Part shown: positions 23,930 through 38,294 of the stretch, piece after piece
Numbering within the stretch: the first letter of the stretch is position 1
Layout of the letters: the number at the start of each line of letters is the position of its first letter
Assembly: GCF_016545825.1 (NCBI RefSeq)
Contig: NC_052621.1
Span: forward strand, 10,626,199-10,690,198
Length of the DNA: 64,000 nt
Source of the DNA: Eucalyptus grandis
Taxonomy: Eukaryota; Streptophyta; Magnoliopsida; Myrtales; Myrtaceae
Direction: 5' to 3'
Notes under the pieces: model-generated
What the model was told of the DNA's origin: nothing
The model's input: the letters and a program-made list of their open reading frames with translations, nothing else
Databases searched by the model: none
Position numbers and translations under genes: made by a program

Positions 23930-24416
23930 AAACGTCTCTTATAGGAACAAAAAGGTCCGTATGTAGGCCCGCCTAGCCATTGGCGAGGCTCGCCTAGCCC
24001 CGTTAAGACTTGACCTCGCCAGATCACGAGGCTCGCTCAACCTCGCCGGTGGCTAAGTGGGCCTCGTCGGTGGCTAGGCTTGCCTTTGGCAAGCTTGCCG
24101 GACCGGTTGCCGGCAACCGGCGGCGATGGGCAACAAACGGCGAACGATGACAGAGGGCAACCACGGCAGTGGATGAAGAAGAAGAAAAGGGAAGAAGAAG
24201 AAAAAGAGAAAATATGGGCTTGATTCTAGAATTATTGCTAGGAACAAGAATCAATTTTTTTTTTATTCTTAATTCCGTTCCAAATTTACTTTCAAAAATA
24301 AAATAAAAAATTTGTTTCCAGGAATAAAAATTTTACCAAACACGATTCTTTTCCAAAATTACACTTGAACAAAAGAATAAAATCTAGCACTGTTTGACCG
24401 GTTACCAAATAGGTCA
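23930..24416 (-). mobile_element. Tourist/Harbinger-like element, one arm and core
   Basis: The right end, read on the minus strand, begins TGACCTATTTGGTAACC directly after TAA (24417-24419 on the plus strand is TTA). This corresponds closely to the end of the 52.15-kb element. The arm contains GTTTGGTAAAATTTTTATTCCTGG, then a purine-rich GAAGAAGAAG tract. It leads into a GC core with CGAGGCTCGC and CTCGCCGGTGGC. The matching left arm is missing or eroded, so the left border is approximate. Confidence 0.55.
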
Positions 24417-25127
24417 TTAGTCATATATGGAGACCAACCTCCTTAGGATGTTGAAGTACCTATCAAAAGATTGTTGGCCCTACTTCGTTGCATGCCTTTT
24501 TTTATGTTTAGCCCACTACTCTAGGTCACAAAATAAAGCAGCGGATTAGGTAACTAAAGCCCAATTTTGCAGAGCTCTTCCTCAATGCTAGGTTTCTAGC
24601 CCTCCTCAACCCATTTTGGATGTTGAAGCCCATTTGAATTGTTCCTTTACTTTATCTACTATGCATTTTCGATTAAAAGAACAAAATGTTTCAAAGTAAA
24701 AGATAAACAAAAGGTGAGCAAGTAAAGGTGGGTTAGGAACTAGCGAGAGTTGTAAGGTTTGAACAAGAGGGGGCAAGTCACGAGCAAGCAAGGAGAAGAG
24801 TGAGTCGTGAGCGAGAGAGAGAGAGTCATGAAGTGTCTAAGTAAGATTGAAGAGGAATGAAGAAAAAAAAAACAGAAAGAAAAAAATATCAAGAAAAAAA
24901 ATCTAAGGTTTTTAAACTCTAATGAAATTATTTCCGAGTAAAGAAGCATCTTGGAAATTGGGAACCGGACCGGTTTCGACGGAAACCTAAAATTGGACCA
25001 ATTTTTAAGACGGTCCGGTCTAATTCCAACACAGCATTGGCAAAGTGTGGATTTTGAGCTAAACTCTCTCTCTCTTCTCTACTTTCGCAGTTTGCTAGAG
25101 AAGAAAGGTTGAAGGCGGTCGGGAGAT

Positions 25128-26645
<1,518 letters not shown>

Positions 26646-28197
26646 TGCCAATTTTAAGAAGCTTTCCTCTGTCCTCTGCTTCTGCGTTCTTTTTAACTTA
26701 TGAATTTCAAGCGCATTACTCTTTTTTTTTTGGCTCTTTTTCTTCCCCTTCAAAATGTCAGTTGACGTATCAATTTTGGTGAACCGTGGCCGGTTATGAT
26801 GACTGTGTTTGAAAGACATGAGACCGAGGCTAAGATAGTTCTGTATTGTACTCAGACAGGTGGTTTGTCGGTTGTGAAATCAGGCTGAATGTGAGATCAT
26901 TTTCTTTCAGCACTGCAATCAGAGTTCTTACAATCTTAGTTGAATTCATGCTGCCATTACCTCAAAAGGGGGGAAAATCTTATATTTCTTCAGCGTGAGG
27001 AATTTTCTTCAGCTGATGCAAGTGAATTATCACTTTCAATTTTCAGGTCTCACCTTTCAAGCAAAAGGGGCGGAACTTGATAACTAATGCTAGTGCAGCA
27101 ATTTGCATGGACTAGGAGATGTGATTTGCGTTAGTGGCCTCAGGAATACAAGGGAATTTTAATATAACTACCTAATAGAGCTTAAAATTGCAAAATAGAT
27201 GACACTATGGGCAACTAACTATACTTTGAGTGAAGTGCACATGCAAGACCTGAACGTTGCTGGAATCAAGGTTTTTAAAGTTTTGCATATGATTCCCAAA
27301 GATCATGGGTCTAAACTTTGCCTGCTAGTGAAAGAGCTCAAATAGAAATATTACGGGAGCTGTATATATTATTCAACATTCGGCAATGCTCATCGATTTA
27401 GCTTGGACTTGATGAAGTAAATGTGATTTACGCGAATAAATTTCAGATGTAGGGTGAAATATGAAACAGGTCAGATGACATTGCAGAGGATTCGTGCTGT
27501 TTGAAAGGGACGCAATTGAACAAAATGAGAGAGCGAGAGCCCCATCAAGAGAAGGATGTCTTTTGTGTGTTTTCTTATGCAGGGATATTAAAGAGGAGGA
27601 TTCAAATGAGATTTTGCCATTAGCTCGTCCTAGACTTTTTTCTTTCCGAAGGAGAGAGAGTGTGCTTCTCTGCAGCCAATAGTAACTGGTTCGCGACAAG
27701 ATCGATGGCAGGTTACGCATTACTTTCATAGGACAGGATGTGTCAGATTCAATCACATATCATCCTTGAGTCCCCAAATACGATAAATAAAAGCTTCGGG
27801 GTATTTCACTTCCAATCCAATCCTAAGAATTCAAGCAACTGAAGACCACCTAGGACACCATCTTGGTCGAGTTCGCACGGCACCACTTCTAAGCGAAGAT
27901 CAGACAACTCATGGCGATCATGCCAGAACTTCAACTGGGCCAAATCAATTTTCTGTAACTCAATGTTAATGAGTTTGTAATGTAGTCCCATACATTTTCT
28001 AGGAGTTGTATAATAGCACAACAAAAAGAGAAAGGAGCACCAGAGAAGTAAAATTAAAGAGAACCAAGAAGTTCCTCGTCCTCCTTCCCTCGTACTCCCA
28101 CGACGTGTGACGTGTCTACCCACTCAAATTTTGCCGCTCTTTACATTTGCTTCAGACTCAAATCTCCTCGCAGCCTACTACTCTCACGTTCCCTCTT
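26646..28197. other. Convergent 3' flanks, no gene seen
   Basis: This interval lies between the AAK6 stop and the stop of the oppositely oriented ALKBH10B-like gene. It should hold both 3' UTRs. A 127-codon minus-strand frame at 27373-27756 has no recognisable motif and I do not call it a gene. Confidence 0.5.
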
Positions 28198-29349
28198 CTA
28201 AGCTGCTCTACTTGGCTTGCTCGACAACCTTTTATCATCACCTTCATTTTTTTCTTCATTGGCCATATCCCTTTGGGCTTCTATACTTCCATTGACTTCT
28301 TGCCGTCCTATTTGCACGTCTGATTTTCCATTCGGGGAACCGCTCGGGCTATGATCAAGTTTCCCCATACCATTATCTCGTGTCTCTGGAATAAGGTTAA
28401 TTTCATTAGTATTAGTAGATAAGTGTCCGGGAGAGGACGGATTACCGGAGCCGGGAGGAGGAAGGAAGACACCAGTTCCAGGAACTGGGGGATGAGGTGG
28501 TGGATGGCGTGAAGGAGCCGCCGTCCACCCGGCGGAAGCAGCTGCAATTGATACTGGGGCTTGGAAAGGTATAGCCGTCACAACAGGCTGTGGCAGTAGG
28601 AGGGGCTGCATACCGTTTGGTGCTGGTATTGGTGGATGAATGGGAGGTGGCAACGCATTAGCCGTTGCAGTGGATGCAAATTGCTTTGATCCTGCAGGAT
28701 GAGGAACATTGTTGAAAGATCGTTGGGATGACGGGACCCAATGAGAAGGCTGAACTATGGTTGGTGGCGAAAAGCGATTTTCGCCGGGTGTGGGTTTCTT
28801 TGGCTGACATTTTGTGAAGGTGATGAGTATTCTTTGTTTGCGAAGGGACGGAATTGCATGCCTAGCAAAATCTGATGATTTTCCTTGCATCACAAGGAGG
28901 GACCTACAATAAATTTTCAGAAGATTCTCAAATTTGTGAGATACCATTAAGCATAATCTTTGTCTAGAGCAAAACGATGAGCAACAAGAACGGACATGAT
29001 GTGATAAAATAAGAAAACGTGAACCATTTAATAACTTCGATGCTAATCAGCCCCTTCCGACCACACATAGGAGCTCAAACGTGATTTATATCCCAACACA
29101 TTACTACTACAGCTGGGGAGAGAGAGAGAGAGAGAGAGAGAGTCAACTGCTTACCCAGGTGCAAGAGACAGCTTGAGAGCGCCTTTGTAATCCCCTGGTT
29201 GGTTTGCTGTAATGACCTTCCCAAAGGTCATGTCACATTCTGTTAAAAACAGAACACAAACTGGACGCCCATACCAATGAGGCCAAGTATGAGGCTGTGA
29301 ATGGTCAACCTGCATGAAGCAAATATTTTTCATAACGTGACCACTTGTT

Positions 29350-29384
<35 letters not shown>

Positions 29385-32300
29385 TGATTACCTCATTAAA
29401 GAAATCAATGATGCAAGAGTCTGGCTTCACTGTCATGATCTGCATGCCAACTACACGTTCGATAACATCTTGCAGTAAGGCAGGTATAGTTCTGTCTGCA
29501 AAGATTGAACACAAAGAAGCCAAATGACACATCTTATTTTTTTGGACAAATAAAATCCTCGAGAATTGAATAAGATCTTCAGATAAGTAGATATACCTCT
29601 AGATATTCCGACATTCTCTACTTCAACAGGTGCATCGGCAACTGGCACACCTAGTTGAATCATCTCTCTGCCATGTCCCTTCATGGGTCTCTTCGAGGCT
29701 ACATACGTATGACCTGCTTCTCATCGAAAAAGAAATTTGCAGTCATAAGGGAGCTTGCTTATACATGTAGTTAGAAATGTGACAAAGAATCTCCAATAAC
29801 ACTTCAAAGAAAACTCTCTGCCTCCTAAAAGTTAAGTCAACAGAAATGACTAAACTTGAAGGAACCCTGATTTCTATTTTCCATATCGCGTGGGAGAAAA
29901 CAACTACAATCAATACTTTCACTAAGCCCCTGATTGTTAAACCAGGTAATGCACTGATTACAGAAGGAAGGCAATCACTGGAGAAAAGTGGAAGTGTGAA
30001 TCTCATTAACGAAACAAGTTCAGAATTTTAGTTTCTATTCCTATTCATATTTTAAAGAAAGATGAAAGCGGAAGTCAATTCCTGGCCCTTCGAGGAAGAC
30101 GTAAATCGACATCCTTCATTTTTGAAGACCTCCCCCCAATGCAAATGACCAAAGCAAATAAAGCACGAGGATTGCTTATTCTACAGTCTCAGAAAACAAC
30201 CAAATCTGCAGCATTCCTATAGATTAATTTTCCTACTTCAGTACTAACTCAAATAATTTTATTTCTAACATTAATCAAGAGACCCGACATCCCTCTTCAA
30301 GTTTGCAATCAGTTGTTCTTACCATTCCAGGTTCTTTTTTTATTTTTACAGGTAATTCGTTTTAACTAAAAAACTTAAATAAATAAATTCTTCAGAGCTC
30401 GAAACTATGAAGCTAGATGATGATATTTCATTAATCTGATTATCCATGAGACAAAGTGCTTTTTGCAGCGGTATAAAGAAAATACACTTTTTTGGAAAGA
30501 GATACTATTTCACCAATCAAATCACAAGTATCTAATATATTCATACCTAATGATTTCACACAAAGTGGTGATGAAAGGTCTAACTTGTACAAATGTTTCC
30601 ACTTTGAAACAATATTCTTCTCACTAAAGCCAATCCCATTTAATAAGAAAGCTTGATTTGTTGTTATTGTTGTTGCTCTCACAAATATTAACAAACGTGT
30701 CGACAATAATGCTACTGGAAAGTCTCGAAATATCTCAACGTAATTTCACTTGTTAACTTAGGATTCGGAAGTGCAATTAAAGGGAAGTAAACCGCAAGAA
30801 GCTGGATTTTGTTGATAGGTTTCATTGCTGACACATTTTACAGTGATATAAATAGAAATTATGAATGACTCTCTTGAGAAACCATTTAAGGGGAAATTTA
30901 AGGCAAAAAGAAAACTATGATCCACTTGACTTTTCCTCAAATCAGACAGAAATGCATTGAGAATCCTAAACGCAAACCATCATCATTGTGGTGTGGTGTT
31001 TTGTCGTTAACTTTCTTATTATAAAAAATTAAGGATTTTATTGAAAAGAAAATGCTAGTACATTAGAAATATACAAAGGAAGAGAGAGAAAGAAAATAGT
31101 CAACAACTCAAACATAGAGTAAGCAAAGCCATAGCAAGATGACTAGAAACAAAATGAAGAATACAAGGCAGTAACAACAGAAGCTTCATTTGCCTCACAC
31201 ATTCTTTTGTTAGGTACTCCAATCCTACTCTAGCATCAAATATTAACTGGATAAAATCCACAGTAGAAATAACTTCCGTAGCAAGATAACCTCGTTGAGA
31301 GTTGATAGTCCCACACATAAGTAGTTCGACTAACTTAGTTGCCATAACTAAATACTCTAATAGAAAAATCATTTAGTTTTACTGCTCACAACCGTAGAGA
31401 GTGTTATAACGAGATGTCAAACAGCGTCCTCCAATAGGTTTGGTATATGCAAAAGGAGCATCATAGGAAAAAACACTAGTTCAGATTTTAAGAATGGAAA
31501 TAGCACTCTATTCTAAGAGAAGAGATAATAATGACAACACACAGGTGCTTGTACAATTGAATGATGCTACATTTTCATATAAACTTGCCTTGATATTGTC
31601 CTTTTCTTCCTGCCGCCCTTAAATCATTTGCCAATGAAACGAGTTTCTTGACTTCTTTGTCATCCAACAGTGATTCATATAACTTGAGTCCATCAACCAC
31701 ATTGATCTACACATTTAAAGTATCGGAAATTACAAGTAGTCGGAATGAATATAACATTTTCCTTGTAAAACCCTTCATGCTGGAAAAGAAAGGTTAATGA
31801 AATAACAATTGAGGACTAAACAGAGAGTTACCGTCCGTCCTTCAAACAACTCATTCGCGGAAAAAGTTTTATAAACAGCATCAACACCCTGCTTCATGTT
31901 CAAGTTTTGGTCTGGAAGAACATCGAAGAACATGTATTATATAAAGAATTAGTTTTATATAAAATATGAAAGTCTGAACCATTATTATGGATCTCATTGG
32001 ACGTTGAGGGGGAGAATCAGTCAGAAAGACTTACACGGGACAAGAAGTAGAGAAGGATGTGGAAGAAGAAGATGCGAAGTGACATTAGACAAGTCATGAT
32101 GATAGACATCAATCAGCATAATACATTTATCCTAAGTAACAATTCTAACTAAAGCCCAGAGTATGCCTAAAGAAATCATTGTTGTGCCCTATTTCAAGTG
32201 CAATCTATCCCCCAACCCCTCAAACTAACAAGAAAATATATCATAATCAATATTAACGAGAGGACTACCTCTAGAGGGTGTTGTAGAACTATGACTTGTC

Positions 32301-34779
32301 ATCTCAGCTTCAGATTTAGCATCGTCACATGGAACTATCACTGTACTACCTGAATCTTTCAAGCTAATATTAGCAAAAGATTTTGTTACAGGACCTGCCC
32401 AGGAAATGAAAGACAGGGCACTGTCACCAGAATGTTCTCCCAGGTTATGTAATGATTAGTGATCCAATCACTGAGGTAATAAATTCAACATGGAAGACAA
32501 AGAGCAAGTAGTCACAGTGACAAAGATGGACGAACGATGCCAGGAGAAGAACTGGATTACAGTAAGGTGAGAGACCAATTTCATACAAGTGAAGGAAGAA
32601 AATGAGGATCAATCAGACCTCTAAGTGTCTCCATTTAAAAAGAGTGGCATGTAGAATTTCTGGTATCATATATGGTCACAACCAGAAAAAGTATATCGTT
32701 TAATGTGCATATATGCATCAACACAAAGACTAAACTCCCATGGGAGAATGAAGAAACTTTTCCTCGATTCCACCCTCTTCATTTTTCCTTGCCTCAAAGG
32801 AAGCCTCTCTGGAAAATTTTTAACTTGAACCATGTTCCAGATTCCATTTTAATGGGATATAGCAGCTTGCATTAAAACAAAGAGAATGCAAAGCAAGTTG
32901 CAGATTCATCCATTTCCAGTGGTAGCCTATGTGCCGGGTGGGTCAAATAAACTTGCATTATTACTTAAGGCAAAAGCTGCACCTCATCATTCATCAAGGC
33001 AAGTATTTTAAGTGCCTTCATGACACACTGGCATACCATGTAATAAACTGAAGTGCCCTTTTCATGCCACAGTTTTACCGCTTAGTATTATGACGTGGTA
33101 CCACTTACCCAATCAAGTGATCTATTTTCCAGTGTAATTTAAAAGAATACAACAAATTAGAACACTTCGTTAGCATTTGATACCAATTCGACATTTCACC
33201 CGGTATAAAGCACAATGGAGCAGGAAGCTGGGCAAATCAGGCTGAACAGTTCTGTTGGTACTATTTAAAAAGTGCAGTATGAATAAATATAAGTATAAAG
33301 CATAGGCATGACAAACACTGAAAGAAAAATAAAGTTAAAAACCATGAAAGGCCGCATACAGTTAGTATGCATTTATTCAAGCAACGAAGCTAAATGAGAG
33401 CGCTAGACATTAAAAGTAATGTTGCCATCCAGCACCCGAAATATCGAAACCACAAAGACTTGAAAAGCACATTCAGCATTCAAGACCTAGGACATCGATC
33501 TACCATACAAAATTGACAAGGACTTATAATACTTCCATTATCTAGAATGAGAACACCAAGCAGATATGCAAACTCATGAATTAAAGAAAAGATGTGTGCC
33601 TACAACAACTGCAGGTTAGATAGGTTCAACCTACCAAGAAAGGAGCTTTCCTACAATTTTGAATGACAACCAAGCAAGGAAGTGTTCTAAAGGCAAAAGA
33701 AATCCCTCACACTAGAAATCAGCTCCTTCAACATCAACACAATGCAACCAAATCAACTGGCATGACTACTCCATCCAGTATGCTCAATGTAAGCTGTTAA
33801 TGGAAATGAGAAAAAAAGGTACATGATAAAGCAGTCGTTTTACCAAATCACTATCAATAATGCACTTGCCAAAACAGATCTGAAGGCCCAACTCTCCAAA
33901 TTTCATTATCAATAAAGAAGCTCGCATGCTTCCTAGGAGGCAACGCAGCATCTCCGCATGAATGGATTATCAAATGAGAGTTCTTTAAACCAATGCAATG
34001 TACGGAAATCAAACCTCACAAGATCAATGGAAAAATTTAAAGCACGCTACACCAAATTAATCACCTGCGTTACCTTTCTCTTCCTCCACATTTGCCATGG
34101 CCGCATCGACAGGCTTGACAACATCCTTCCTCTCTTCGCATTTCTCATTCCCTTTCTCGCCCTTCTCTGCGGCGTTGGCCCCCGAATCGCTAACGCTAGT
34201 CTCTACGCCGGAATTGTGGCCTTCTCGGAAACTCTCGCTCCTCGGCCCCGGCCTATACCCGGTGCCGGATCTCCTATAATCCTTGCCACCTACTTTGACT
34301 GGATCGAAATGCCTGTGCTGATGATGCTGCTGCTGGTGGTGCTGCTGCTGCTGCAGATGCTGCCGCCGCCATGCGGCCTGCTTCAACGTCTGCATGACCT
34401 CCGTGACGGGGAAGTACTGCTGCATATAGAGCACGGTGTTCCAGTTGCACCGCCGCTGCTGGATGCAGCCGAACACGGCTTCGTACTCCCCGGGCTCGCT
34501 GCTGATCGCGCGCAGGTGTTGGCAGAGCCCGTCGATGATCGCGTTGGCGGCCGCGAACTCCCCGCGCAGCCACGAGATGAACCCGTCGCGCTCGTCCACG
34601 AACCACTGCTGCTGCTGCTGCTGCTGCTGCGGCGGGGGCGGCCGGTGGCCGTACTGGTGGAGATGGCCGAAGACGTCACCGGACGCGACGGCGGCGGCGG
34701 CGGCGGCGGGGGGGGCGGCGGCGCCCTGAATCTTGTCCTTGACGTCCGGCGCGGCCACATTCCCCGACGGCATTGCCAT
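28198..34779 (-). CDS. ALKBH10B-like AlkB-fold protein (8 exons, about 703 aa)
   Basis: Exons, in gene order, are 34779-34074, 32394-32269, 31911-31832, 31706-31589, 29713-29597, 29495-29392, 29309-29155 and 28903-28198. Phases agree throughout and the total is 704 codons. The start MAMPSGN resembles the family start. Residues 36-60 are poly-Ala/polyQ, and Gln/His runs recur near 145-165. The AlkB core lies at about 280-500 ([56 protein letters not shown] with His484, then KQRILITF). The C-terminal 200 residues are Pro-rich and probably disordered. AtALKBH10B removes N6-methyladenosine from mRNA, but the expected H-x-D/E pair is not obvious here (PHWYGRPV around 427-434), so activity is uncertain. 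Intron 4 is GC-AG (AAG/GCAAGT). Confidence 0.85.
29351..29382. repeat. A32 homopolymer inside an 82-bp intron
   Basis: A run of 32 A on the plus strand is a T32 tract on the transcribed strand of the ALKBH10B-like gene. It begins nine bases after the donor of the 82-base intron 29391-29310 and fills over a third of it. Length will vary between individuals and may influence splicing. Confidence 0.9.
34602..34631. repeat. CTG/CAG triplet run encoding polyglutamine
   Basis: A CTG run on the plus strand is read as CAG in exon 1 of the ALKBH10B-like gene, giving eight consecutive Gln. Related CAG/CAT-rich runs at about 34315-34365 encode a second Gln/His-rich stretch. The runs explain the long antisense open frames in this interval. 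Confidence 0.9.
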
Positions 34780-35043
34780 GGGAAGAATATATTCCCTGCG
34801 CGGGCGGGCGGGCGAGGCGTCTGGCGTCTGGCGGCTGGCGGCCCAGATCTGGGCGGGGGCTCCACGCGGATCGGCGGGGGGCACGCGGAATTCGGGCGGA
34901 TCGCGTGGGGATTAGGCGGTGGGCATGGCGGGATCGGGGCGGGGGATCGACCGGGCCGGACCGAGTTCGAGTTCGAGCTCTCGCGGGTCGGGCGAGGAAC
35001 GGCGGGTGGTGTGAGGGAGGTCGAAGGGAGCCTCCTTTCTATT

Positions 35044-35074
<31 letters not shown>

Positions 35075-35393
35075 GGGCGTACCTCTCGTTCTTTGTTTTC
35101 TCTGCCTTGCCTTGCCTTGCCTTGCCTTGCCTTTCCTGGTTCGTTTAGTTTTTGTCTGGTTAGGACTGGGGGGCTCTCGGTGGGGTTTTTTTGAGTGATC
35201 CGATGGGGACTACACCTGGAGTGAAGAAAACGATTCTCGAAATGGAGGGGGATTAAAACCGGGGAAAGTTAAGGGAGAGAAAGATGGGGAGAGGTGCGTG
35301 CCGTCGCGGCGATCTAGAGAGAGAAAGGAGGGCGGGGGGGGGAGAGAGAGAGAGAGAGTGGGGAGGGGTCTACTAAAGAGGCTAGTGAAAAAG

Positions 35394-36571
35394 ATGGTAG
35401 GGAAGCGGTCCATGGTTTCGGCTATCCTAAGGAAAAAAAAGAAAAGTCGTGGGCTTTTTTGCGTGCTGTCTCGCCTTCCTCCTCTTCTTCTCCTTCTTCT
35501 TCCTCCCTTCCTCTGTCTTGGGTTTGAATCTTGGCCGACTTCTGCTGCGGCGATTGCCTTGTCTCGGGGGTTGAGCCTCGGCCGAGTTCTCTGCTGACCA
35601 CCCGGGGAGTTAACCATATCGAGATCCCTAGTTCGATTCCTAGTTCGATTCGATCTAGCAGTTCGGACTATATCATATACGACCGCATTTCGATTATTTA
35701 CATACTCTAAGTATGGATGAGTAATCCTACAATAAGTTGTCTAATTCTTAAAACTTGAACCTGAAACTAGTATATCCTAGGAATTTGAAACTTACTCTAT
35801 TATGAGTTTTTGGGTCTCTTCCATAATCTACCCAAATTTCATATATACTCTCAATTGAACAATTACAACGAATCATCACATCTAATTACAACTCATATTT
35901 TGGCACACAAAAAACAAGAAATATTAATAAAATAAAAGTTTCAATCATGGATATCGTCGGAAATGAAAATTCAAACTAGTAGTTTTAAATTACATACTCT
36001 TTATGATAGGGAAGCGGTCCATGGTTTCGATTATCCTAAGGAAAAAAAAGTCTATGGGCTTTCTTGCGTGCTGTCTTGCCTTCCTCTTCTTCTTCTTCCT
36101 CTCTTCCATTGTCTTGGGTTTGAATCTTAGCTGAGTTCTGCTACGGCGATTGCCTTGTCTTGGGGGTTGAGTCTCGGCCGAGTTCTTTGCTGACCGCCCG
36201 AGGAGTTAACTAGATCGAGATCCCTAGTTCGGTTCGATTTGGCAATTCGAACCATATCATATACGATCGTGTTTCGATCATTTACATACTCTAAGCAAGG
36301 ATGAATAGTCCTACAATAGGTGCCTAATTCTTAGAACTTGGAACCTGAACCTAGTGTAACTTACTCTATTATGAGTTTTTGGGTCTCTTCCAAAGTCTAC
36401 CCAAATTTCATATGTACTCTTAATCAAACGATTACAATGAATAATCACATCTAATTACAACTCATATTTTGGCACACGAAATATAAGAAATATTAATAGA
36501 ATGAAAGTTTCAATCATAGATATCATCGAAAATGAAAATCCAAACTAGTAGTTTTAAATTACACACTCATT
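35394..36571. repeat. Tandem duplication upstream of the ALKBH10B-like gene
   Basis: Unit 1 (35394-36002, about 609 bp) and unit 2 (36003-36571, about 569 bp) are direct copies. Both carry GGGAAGCGGTCCATGGTTTC, TATCCTAAGG, TTGCGTGCTGTCT, GTCTTGGGTTTGAATCTT, GCGATTGCCTTGTCT and GAGATCCCTAGTTCG. Both then continue into the same hAT-like sequence, ending near AGTAGTTTTAAATTACA. Only unit 2 continues into the rest of that element, so one breakpoint lies inside the transposon. Confidence 0.92.
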
Positions 36572-36816
36572 ATTGGACGCTATGAAATGCTACAGGACTA
36601 TGCGAAAATATAAAATTAAAAAAAAAAAAAAAAAAACATGAAGATATGTTCGAGGTTCTGGATTCCAAATTCCCCATTTTACCTTAAACTTACCCATCGA
36701 AACAGATTCTCCAACTTTTAAAATCTAGAACTTACTATGCATATTCTATAACCCGAAGCCCGACTGTTTCTCACCGGTTTTGTTCTTACGTTATGTAGAA
36801 TCATGCCCATCTCTAA
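36210..36816. mobile_element. hAT-like nonautonomous element, copy A
   Basis: It aligns by eye with copies at 44597 and 61563 in the same order: a GGAACCTGAACC phrase, ACTCTATTATGAGTTT, CTACCCAAATTTCAT, an AATCAAACGATTACAATGAAT block, ACACTCATTATTGGACG, an A-run, ACATGAAGATATGTTC, and the end CATGCCCATCTCTAAC, which resembles CTCACCCCTAAC in copy C. It encodes nothing. Unit 1 of the neighbouring tandem duplication carries its left half a second time. Confidence 0.7.
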
Positions 36817-38294
36817 CTCTAAATAATTATCTAATTTACCACCTGTCTTCACACCGTATGGCTTTGGTAGTTCCACTTGCTCCTTTAAATGTAGTTTTTG
36901 TTTAGAGTTCATCTCCCGGGTAAAATTCCGATTTCCCGATCTTTCATCGACGCGACGGCATTACCACTGAATATGACTCCTTTGACAGCTAGATATCTAG
37001 GACAAAAAATCTCCTCTTCATAGTTAAAGCAACTTCTAGATTTTCAAGGGAGTAATTTGGGTCATTTTGGGGGCTAATGTAGCCTTTTAACTGAGTCGTT
37101 TGTTAGCTATGACTTTTGGGTCTCTATGACAAGTGAAACATCATTAACTGGGTTTCCAACTGGATGGAACCTTTGATCACAGCCGATAACTTTTGAACCA
37201 TATTTACGAAAGTGACACGGCGCCTATGAATAAAATCTTTTACACGGCTCGGCATATTAGTACATAGCATCTGTACTAACCTTTTTCTTGTGTTTTTTCA
37301 ACTAAATGAGTATGATGTGCGGAAAAACAAATTCGTTAGTCTCGAAGGGTTTCGACGAATAATTCATATCTCTAGAAAACCAAAGCTAAATTAGGGAAAT
37401 GACTTTTTTTTAAATACGAGATAGTGCTCTCACGAGTGCACATGATCTATTGAAATTAATCTTTCCCCAAGTATATAAACAGGAACAATTTTACGAACCA
37501 ACTCAAACAATTTCTACGACAAAGCATAAGTAAAAGCATATATACTATGGCCTTGACATCAATTCCAACCCAACAGTTCATAATCTGATCCTACCTTTTT
37601 CTCTTTTTGTGGTCAGAAAAATCCTATCTTGTTGATTCGGCTGCATCTATACTAAGATGCTTATATACCTTTCATGTGTTGACACGGAACTTGGGTTAAT
37701 TGTACGTTGTTACAATTATATTTAAAAAAATTCCGATCTAAGTTGACTAGACCCTACCACAAGTTTAATGACAACAGTTAGCAACGGCAACTTTAAACGA
37801 TGCTAGAATCGAATTACTTATCTTAAAAACTGGTACATTGGAATACTTATCAAAGCACAAGCCACCCAGGCGAAGAAGCCAAGACAGAAAAAATGTCTTG
37901 AAAAAGTAATATTCTCTCGCTTTAGTTAACTTAATTAGTGCTTTAGGGGGCCACCAAGGAGTGCTATTTGGAGAAAATCATGGAGACGGTTATGGGAATC
38001 AAGATATTGTGAATTTTTGTTGATTTTTAAAGAATAATCTTTCTTGTTTCTGCATGGAATTCAGTTTTATTAACTCAAATGACCATGATTTGAGCATCTT
38101 CACGTAATTAGAAAATTCAAGATAAAATTCACAAAAAAAGAAAGAAAAAAAAGAAAGAAAGAGAGAACAGGAACAAAGGGAATCAAATAATAGACAAAAC
38201 TGCCAAATCAATGGTGAATAACCAAAAATTGAATAGACTTTTGAACTCTCTCGAGTCTGCCTCCTTCTCAATTCACCAGCTCCATTAACACCCA
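36817..38294. other. Intergenic, no gene seen
   Basis: AT-rich spacer and the presumed promoter of the 38295 gene. Apart from short simple repeats (a GAAA-type run near 38135-38165) I see no feature. Confidence 0.5.

Noticed and set aside
27373..27756. 127-codon minus-strand frame after the ALKBH10B-like stop
   Set aside because: It lies in the expected 3' flank and has low-complexity Ser/Leu composition without a recognisable domain.
33958..35148. 396-codon plus-strand open frame
   Set aside because: It is antisense to exon 1 of the ALKBH10B-like gene. CAG/CTG runs keep all frames open (poly-Leu/poly-Gly), and the opposite strand has the family motifs.
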